Source: Magnetospirillum sp.
GTDB taxonomy: Bacteria; Pseudomonadota; Alphaproteobacteria; Rhodospirillales; Magnetospirillaceae
Length of the DNA stretch: 11,041 nucleotides
Reading direction: 5' to 3'
NCBI GenBank assembly: GCA_020217035.1
Contig: JAIWOG010000257.1
Location: 1 to 11,041 of the forward strand
Shown in pieces: positions 6,924 through 11,041 of the stretch. The translations under genes and the position numbers were made by a program. Numbering within the stretch: position 1 is the first letter of the stretch; each line of letters opens with the position of its first letter. Below the pieces are notes generated by a model. It was not told the DNA's origin, searched no databases, and saw only the letters and a list, made by a program, of their open reading frames with translations.

Positions 6924-7505
6924 ATGGCTGCCCAGTCCGCCGCTTCCGAAACTCCCGTGACCGCTGCCGCCCCCCAGGCCGAGCCCGAGATCGCCCCGGC
7001 AACCGAGGCCGTCGGCCGTGGTCTGGTGGCCGAGAACCTGATCAAGGATTACGTCATCGCCTCGGTGGCGGCGTCCATCGTGCCGGTTCCGCTGTTCGAC
7101 ATCGCCGCCGTGGCGGCCATCGAAATGCGCATGATCCAGAAATTGTCCGAACTTTACGGCAAGCCGTTTTCCGAAGGCGTCGGCCGCAACATCCTGGCTT
7201 CCCTGGCCGGCGGCGTGTTGGGCTATGGCGTCGGCGCCGCGGTGGCGGTCAGCTTGACCAAGCTGATCCCCGGTGTCGGCTGGATGATGGGCATGGTGTC
7301 GCTGCCGGTGATGTCGGGGGCTTCCACCTATGCGGTGGGCCGGGTCTTCGTCAAGCATTACGAAGGCGGCGGCGACATCTTCGACCTCAGCACCGAAGCC
7401 ATGCGCAGCTATTACAAGGAACAGTTCGAGAAGGGCAAGAAGCTGGCGGCGAAGGTCAAGGGGACCAAGCCCAAGGTGGACGAAGCCGCCCCGTCGGCGG
7501 CCTGA
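6924..7505 (+). CDS. DUF697-like membrane protein
   Basis: The 193-residue protein begins with an Ala/Pro/Glu-rich disordered stretch (1-33). The core resembles DUF697 (YcjF-type C-terminal domain): ASIVPVPLFDIAAVAAIEMRMIQKLSELYG at about 49-78, a Gly-rich hydrophobic stretch (about 90-112) and a further one (about 113-135, LIPGVGWMMGMVSLPVMSG). The Lys-rich tail (about 160-185) is soluble. Two to three membrane helices are likely. DUF697 often accompanies dynamin-like or Era-like GTPases, but no GTPase is seen here. GGAGGAAA at 6913-6920, three bases before the ATG, fixes the start, and the open frame from 6780 has no comparable site. It is a single gene divergent from the acyltransferase-like gene and ends at a strong terminator. 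The function is unknown. Confidence 0.8.
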   Translation: MAAQSAASETPVTAAAPQAEPEIAPATEAVGRGLVAENLIKDYVIASVAASIVPVPLFDIAAVAAIEMRMIQKLSELYGKPFSEGVGRNILASLAGGVLGYGVGAAVAVSLTKLIPGVGWMMGMVSLPVMSGASTYAVGRVFVKHYEGGGDIFDLSTEAMRSYYKEQFEKGKKLAAKVKGTKPKVDEAAPSAA

Positions 7506-7528
7506 TCATTCCGCCAAATACCCTTAAG

Positions 7529-7560
7529 AACGCCGCTTCCTTGAAGCGGCGTTTTTGTTT
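7529..7560 (+). terminator. strong intrinsic terminator after the DUF697-like gene
   Basis: An 11-bp perfect stem (AACGCCGCTTC at 7529-7539, GAAGCGGCGTT at 7543-7553) with a 3-nt loop runs into TTTTTGTTT on the plus strand. It lies 23 bp after the stop codon. The opposite strand reads TTCTTAAGGG after the stem, so termination is chiefly for the plus-strand gene. Confidence 0.92.
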
Positions 7561-7578
7561 TGGCCGGAACGCGGCGGC

Positions 7579-7767
7579 TTAGGGGCGGCGCGGCAGGCGG
7601 CGGTCGTCGGAAGCCAACAGCACGATCACCCCGACGATGGGGCTGAACAGGAAGGCGATCAGGAAATTGCCGAAAAAGCCGAAGCGCTTGTAGCGGCCCA
7701 GCAATCCGATCAGCCACGAGGCGGCGATCCACAGGAACACCACGAACGGGTTCAGGATGTAGATCAT
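7579..7767 (-). CDS. 62-residue two-helix membrane protein
   Basis: The small protein has a hydrophobic N-terminal segment (about 4-24, PFVVFLWIAASWLIGLLG). A short basic and aromatic loop (RYKRFGFFGN) is followed by a second segment (about 34-53, FLIAFLFSPIVGVIVLLAS) and a charged tail, DDRRLPRRP. It should be an integral membrane hairpin with both ends on the same side. AAGGAG nine bases upstream supports the ATG, which overlaps the stop of the binding-protein gene as ATGA, so translation is probably coupled. I do not recognise a named family, although the basic-loop hairpin resembles small inner-membrane immunity-like proteins in general form. The conserved coupling suggests it works with the two upstream products. 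Confidence 0.85.
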   Translation of the reverse strand: MIYILNPFVVFLWIAASWLIGLLGRYKRFGFFGNFLIAFLFSPIVGVIVLLASDDRRLPRRP

Positions 7768-9059
7768 GGCGGGGAACTCCTTGTCATGGGGGTTTCGGCG
7801 CCTTCGCCGGCCAGCGGGGCAAGCGGCTTGCGATAGCGGGCGACAGTGTGGAAGCGGGTGCCGTCGTGGCGGACCACATGGGCGGTGGTGTCGGTGATCA
7901 AACCATGGGAATCGAAGGTCACCGGCCCCGAGGCGCCGACAAAGGGCGCCTCGTAGCGGCTGATCCGCAGGTTGTCGGCGATGGCTTCGGGCGACAGCGT
8001 GCCGGCCCGCTTGACCGCGTGGGCCAGCACCTTGACCGCGTCGTAGCCCATGGCCGCCATCAGTCCCGGCGGACGGCCCAGGACTTTGGCGAAGGGGGTG
8101 GCCAGCGCCTGGCCTTCGGGGGTCGTGGTGTCGCCGTCGAAGATGGAGACGGCGACCACGTCGCGCATGGCCTGGGCGCCCACCCATTCCTCGACCTGAC
8201 GGGAATACAGGTATTCTGGGCCGATGATCGGCATGGTCAGGCCCATCTGACGGGCGCGGGCGATGAACTGGGCCGATTCGGCGGTCGCCGACGAGGTGAC
8301 GAAAAAGGCGTCCACGTCGGCCGGCTTGAACAGGTCGTTGTCCATCAGGAACAGCAACAGGTCGTCGATGGAACGGCTGGCGGTGGTCAAGCGGCCGCGA
8401 TGCAGGATGGTGCCGCCCCCTTGGGCGAACAGGCTGCGGAACTGGTCGACGGTTTCGATGCCATAGCCGGAATTGTCCGACAGCACCACCACCTTGCGCA
8501 GCCCCTGCGACAACGCCCAACGAGCCAGGAAGTTGGCGTTGTCGGCGTTGTTGGGCTGCAAGGCGAAGGTCAGGTCAAGGCGATGGTTGCTGAGCGACGT
8601 CGCCGTGGCGTGGGTGGCCAGGAACAGCTTGCGATGACGTTCGTAGACGACGCTGGCCGGCACCGCCGTCGCCGACGATCCATGGCCGATCACCGCCAGC
8701 ACCGACGGCATCTTGCCGATCCTGGTGGCCAGTTGCAGGGTCTGGGCCACCAGTTTTTCCAGTTCGACCTTGTCGGTGTAGCTGTCTTCCCGGAACAGAT
8801 CCACCGCCAGCGGACGGCCCAGCAATCCCCCCGCCGCGTTGACCTGGTCGACGGCGATCTGGATGCCGGTGCGGAAATCCTGGGCGTCCTCGTCGGGGGA
8901 ATAGACCACCGCCAGGCGCAACGTGTCGTCGCGCGGGGCCTTCGGCACGATGCCCGCCACCCAAAAGCCGACGCCGATCGCCAGCGCCAGGACCGCCACC
9001 GCCGCGACGGCAAGGCGAAGGCGTCGCGGGCCGGGGCTGGAGTTGGACTGGGGGCTCAG
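7764..9059 (-). CDS. membrane-anchored type 1 periplasmic binding protein (Leu/Ile/Val-binding type)
   Basis: The 431-residue product starts with a short cytosolic tail ending in PGPRRLRL. One hydrophobic segment follows (about 15-38) with no clear lipobox or signal peptidase site, so it is probably tethered to the inner membrane. The rest is a type 1 periplasmic binding fold: LRLAVVYSPDEDAQDFRTGIQIAVDQVNAAGGLLGRPL (47-84), then LAVIGHGSSATAVPAS, LDLTFALQPNNADNANFLARWAL and MAAMGYDAVKVLAHAV. Such proteins bind amino acids, amides or other small ligands. No ABC permease or ATPase gene is in view. The frame has no ATG, GTG or TTG at a sensible place before the anchor. The best start is CTG at 9059, overlapping the upstream stop as CTGA with a G-run before it. 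An internal GTG at 8999 would cut off the positive residues. Sensory rather than transport function is inferred. Confidence 0.8.
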   Translation of the reverse strand: MSPQSNSSPGPRRLRLAVAAVAVLALAIGVGFWVAGIVPKAPRDDTLRLAVVYSPDEDAQDFRTGIQIAVDQVNAAGGLLGRPLAVDLFREDSYTDKVELEKLVAQTLQLATRIGKMPSVLAVIGHGSSATAVPASVVYERHRKLFLATHATATSLSNHRLDLTFALQPNNADNANFLARWALSQGLRKVVVLSDNSGYGIETVDQFRSLFAQGGGTILHRGRLTTASRSIDDLLLFLMDNDLFKPADVDAFFVTSSATAESAQFIARARQMGLTMPIIGPEYLYSRQVEEWVGAQAMRDVVAVSIFDGDTTTPEGQALATPFAKVLGRPPGLMAAMGYDAVKVLAHAVKRAGTLSPEAIADNLRISRYEAPFVGASGPVTFDSHGLITDTTAHVVRHDGTRFHTVARYRKPLAPLAGEGAETPMTRSSPP

Positions 9060-9919
9060 CGGTCGCCCCCCAGGATAAGCGGCAAGCCGTCCTTGCCCGA
9101 GCCCACCACCACGGTCTTGGCGTTCTGGGAGGTGGCCAGCTCGCGGGTGGCCTGGATGCCCTGCCAGCGCAACAAGTCGGGGGTCAGGCTCTTGCTGATG
9201 ATCTGCTGGTAGTTCTGGATGCCCTGGGCCTCGATGCGCTTGCGTTCGGCTTCTTTCTGCTCGATGGCCAAGCGGTATTGGAAGGCTTTTTCCTCTTCGT
9301 GCAGGGCCAACTTGCGTTCGATGGCGTCGCGCACGGTGGCCGGCAGGTCCACCGACTTGACCAGCACGTCGTCGACGATGACATAGCGGTTTTCCATCTT
9401 CGACAGGCTGCTGACCACCACCGATTCCAGGAAACCGCGATGGCTGGTGTAGACCTCTTCCGGGCCGTACTGGCCGACGGCGCGCCGCAGCGCCGCCTCG
9501 GTCTCGGGGAACACCACCTTTTCCACGTATTCCGGCCCCACCGCCACGTGCAGCAGCGGCAGCATGCGGATGTCGGGCTGGAAGCGGATGGCCACCTTCA
9601 AGTTGACCGGCAAGCCGCCATTGGTCAGCAGAGAATAGTTCTGTTCGCGGGTCTGGAACCGGATGTCGTAGACGTACATGGTGTTCCAGGGCCAGATCAG
9701 GTGCACCCCTTCGTCGTAGATGTTGCCCTGGTCGGTGCCGGTGAAGAAGCTGTACAGCACGCCGGCTTGGCCGGAATGGATCGAGATCACCACCCGTTTC
9801 CACAGCAAGATGCTGGCCATCAACACCGCCAGCGACAGCAAGGCCGCCATGGTGCCGCGCAGGAAGCGGCGCTGGCGCTCGTCCTGGATGTGGTCGAAAT
9901 CGTCGTCGATGTCCGCCAT
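9056..9919 (-). CDS. SPFH/prohibitin-family membrane protein
   Basis: The 287-residue protein has a charged N-terminus (MADIDDDFDHIQDERQRRFL) and one membrane helix (about 22-42). An SPFH/Band 7 domain follows (about 43-215), with VISIHSGQAGVLYSFFTG, GVHLIWPWNTMYVYDIRFQT and PEEVYTSHRGFLESV. A charged helix or coiled coil comes next (about 200-232, ERKLALHEEEKAFQYRLAIEQKEAERKRIEAQG). The C-terminus, LLRWQGIQATRELATSQNAKTVVVGSGKDGLPLIL, is typical of bacterial prohibitin-like proteins, which form ring scaffolds in the membrane and modulate proteases or membrane domains. The ATG at 9919 gives the usual short N-terminus, and GGGGGA lies about 11 bases upstream. It is first of three coupled genes, and its TGA overlaps the CTG start of the binding-protein gene. 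A terminator-like hairpin just upstream suggests conditional expression. Confidence 0.9.
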   Translation of the reverse strand: MADIDDDFDHIQDERQRRFLRGTMAALLSLAVLMASILLWKRVVISIHSGQAGVLYSFFTGTDQGNIYDEGVHLIWPWNTMYVYDIRFQTREQNYSLLTNGGLPVNLKVAIRFQPDIRMLPLLHVAVGPEYVEKVVFPETEAALRRAVGQYGPEEVYTSHRGFLESVVVSSLSKMENRYVIVDDVLVKSVDLPATVRDAIERKLALHEEEKAFQYRLAIEQKEAERKRIEAQGIQNYQQIISKSLTPDLLRWQGIQATRELATSQNAKTVVVGSGKDGLPLILGGDR

Positions 9920-10026
9920 CAGGCCGGAATTCCCCCTGAAAAACCCTGACTTCCCCGAAACCAGGGCATTATGCGGGAAGGTCGAGGGCAACACCAGTGC
10001 CCAAGTGCGAAGGGGCCGGCGGTCAT
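9919..10026 (-). CDS. possible 35-codon bridging small ORF or leader peptide
   Basis: Its ATG overlaps the stop of the thioesterase gene (ATGA at 10023-10026), with GAGGT six bases upstream. Its TGA overlaps the ATG of the SPFH gene (TGATG at 9917-9921). The predicted peptide begins MTAGPFALGHWCCPRP and has no recognisable domain. Overlap at both ends is what a coupling or leader ORF would show, and the terminator-like hairpin lies inside it. It may equally be chance, because a GC-rich 108-bp frame stays open easily. Confidence 0.25.
   Translation of the reverse strand: MTAGPFALGHWCCPRPSRIMPWFRGSQGFSGGIPA
9938..9966 (-). terminator. terminator-like hairpin between the thioesterase and SPFH genes
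   Basis: On the minus strand CCCTG (9966-9962) pairs with CAGGG (9948-9944). Two G-U pairs and three further pairs continue the stem inward to a GGG loop, giving about 10 bp, and TTTTT follows (9943-9939). It lies 20 bases before the SPFH start, leaving no room for a promoter beyond it. It is therefore either a partial terminator of the upstream gene or an attenuator for the SPFH operon. The stem is moderate in strength. Confidence 0.5.
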
Positions 10027-11041
10027 GAGGCGACCTCGGACAGCGACAGGACATGGCCCAGGATGACGGCCAGGGACGCCACCTCGGGCGCCTTCAGCAC
10101 GCTGTGATGGGTTCCCGGCACGACCTGGATGTCCAAACCGCAGGCCGCCCATTCCGCCCAACCCAAGGTTTCGTCGTCCACAATCGGCTGGGCGGTGCGC
10201 AGCAGGGTCATGGGCGCGTCGCAGGGGACAGGGCGATAATCGGCCAACGCCCGGCCATGGGCCAGGTACAGGCCGCGCAACAAGGCTTGCCGCTGGGGAT
10301 CGGTGTCGGGGGCGACCGCGCCGACGTCGCGGGCGAAGGCGCGGTCCAGGGTCTGCACGTCGTCGTCGCCTTCCAGACGGCGCAGGCAAGCGGACGTGTA
10401 GCTGTCGATCAAGGCCAGCACGTCCACCGTCTCGCCGATCTCCCGCAATTGACGGGCGATCTCGAAGGCCACCACCCCGCCCAATGACCAGCCGCCCAGG
10501 GCATAGGGGCCGCGCGGCTGGCATTGTCTGAGCGTGGTCAGGTGATGCGCCGCCAATTGCCGCAGGTCGGACAGCGGCGCCTGGTGGCCGTCCAGTCCCG
10601 GGGCCGGCAGTCCCAGCACGGTCGGTCCGGGCGGCAGGTGCCGTGCCAGCTGGTCATAGATGTCGACGCCGCCCAAGGCGGCATGGACCAGGAACAGGGG
10701 ACGGCCTGCGTTTCCTTGGCGCAGCAGCACCACCGAATCCGGAAGAACCGGCCCGTCGTCGCCATCCCGGCGACGCAGGATGTCGGCCTGGCGGGCGATG
10801 GTGGTGGCGTCGATGAAGTCGGCGGTCGCCACCGGGCGGGCGAACACACGGCCGATTTCCGCCAGCAGCCGCACCCACAGCAACGAATGGCCGCCGCAGA
10901 GTTGGAAATCGTCCTCGATCCCTAGATCGGCGGCGTCCCGGTCCAAGACCGTGGCCCAGACGTCGCGCAATCGCCGTTCGACCGCGTCGCGCGGCGGGGC
11001 GCGGTGGCGGGTGGCGGGGCGCGGCGCCGGCAAGGCCGCGC
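10023..11041 (-). CDS. C-terminal end of a megasynthase (carrier protein plus thioesterase), probably NRPS
   Basis: The frame enters from the right edge without a credible start, since the only candidate codon, at 11033, is a TTG inside a linker. The first visible residues, ALPAPRP, resemble the end of an NRPS adenylation domain (motif A10). A carrier domain follows with DDFQLCGGHSLLW, in which the phosphopantetheine-bearing Ser is encoded at about 10884-10886. Next is a type I thioesterase with LFLVHAALGG, GWSLGGVVAFEIA (nucleophile Ser), LALIDSYTSA (catalytic Asp) and VPGTHHSVL (catalytic His). The thioesterase would release the finished product by hydrolysis or cyclisation. Everything upstream lies outside the window, so the product is unknown. 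A PKS rather than NRPS context is possible because the carrier and thioesterase occur in both. Confidence 0.88.
   Translation of the reverse strand, partial: AALPAPRPATRHRAPPRDAVERRLRDVWATVLDRDAADLGIEDDFQLCGGHSLLWVRLLAEIGRVFARPVATADFIDATTIARQADILRRRDGDDGPVLPDSVVLLRQGNAGRPLFLVHAALGGVDIYDQLARHLPPGPTVLGLPAPGLDGHQAPLSDLRQLAAHHLTTLRQCQPRGPYALGGWSLGGVVAFEIARQLREIGETVDVLALIDSYTSACLRRLEGDDDVQTLDRAFARDVGAVAPDTDPQRQALLRGLYLAHGRALADYRPVPCDAPMTLLRTAQPIVDDETLGWAEWAACGLDIQVVPGTHHSVLKAPEVASLAVILGHVLSLSEVAS

Noticed and set aside
9060..9803. Upstream extension of the binding-protein frame to 9803
   Set aside because: This part overlaps the SPFH gene in another frame and its translation is Arg/Gly/Pro-rich noise. 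The SPFH protein is clearly the real product there.
9955..9990. Possible sigma-70 promoter on the minus strand with CATAAT near 9970
   Set aside because: TTGCCC lies only about 12 bp upstream of CATAAT, which is too close for a -35/-10 pair, and no better -35 is seen.

Overview
The window is GC-rich (roughly two thirds G+C by eye), densely coded, and looks like chromosomal DNA of an alphaproteobacterium. Codon use and gene content suggest a Magnetospirillum/Rhodospirillales relative. That placement is an impression from sequence style, not a database result. I see no tRNA, rRNA, IS element, CRISPR array or integration site.

Left part (1-1028): the start of an M48-type membrane metalloprotease gene leaves the window on the minus strand. 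A small stand-alone cyclic-nucleotide-binding protein lies on the plus strand and converges on a DUF779 gene, with both stop codons in one TTAA.

Aldehyde module (669-5708): a 506-residue NAD-dependent aldehyde dehydrogenase of the AcoD/ExaC type (minus) is followed by DUF779 in the same orientation. A divergent sigma-54-dependent activator of the AcoR type (GAF, AAA+, Fis helix-turn-helix) lies across a 256-bp spacer. That spacer carries a close match to a -24/-12 promoter facing the dehydrogenase and, upstream of it, two adjacent 17-bp dyads that fit as activator binding sites. Together these form a self-contained inducible aldehyde oxidation circuit. A YghU-type glutathione S-transferase follows the regulator on the plus strand.

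Middle (5727-7560): a free-standing acyltransferase-fold protein (minus) has the catalytic Ser and His, but Gln where malonyl transferases have the carboxylate-binding Arg. It could be an acyl hydrolase (proofreading) or a transferase for a non-carboxylated acyl group. Next is a divergent DUF697-like membrane protein gene (plus) with a strong intrinsic terminator.

Right part (7579-11041, all minus strand): the end of a megasynthase gene (carrier protein plus type I thioesterase, probably NRPS) enters from the right. After a short gap with a terminator-like hairpin comes a tight three-gene set: an SPFH/prohibitin-family membrane protein, a membrane-anchored type 1 periplasmic binding protein (Leu/Ile/Val-binding type) and a 62-residue two-helix membrane protein. 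The junctions overlap as CTGA and ATGA, which implies translational coupling. No ABC permease or ATPase accompanies the binding protein. This SPFH, tethered binding protein and mini-membrane-protein set is the best candidate here for an undescribed system, and the atypical acyltransferase is the second.
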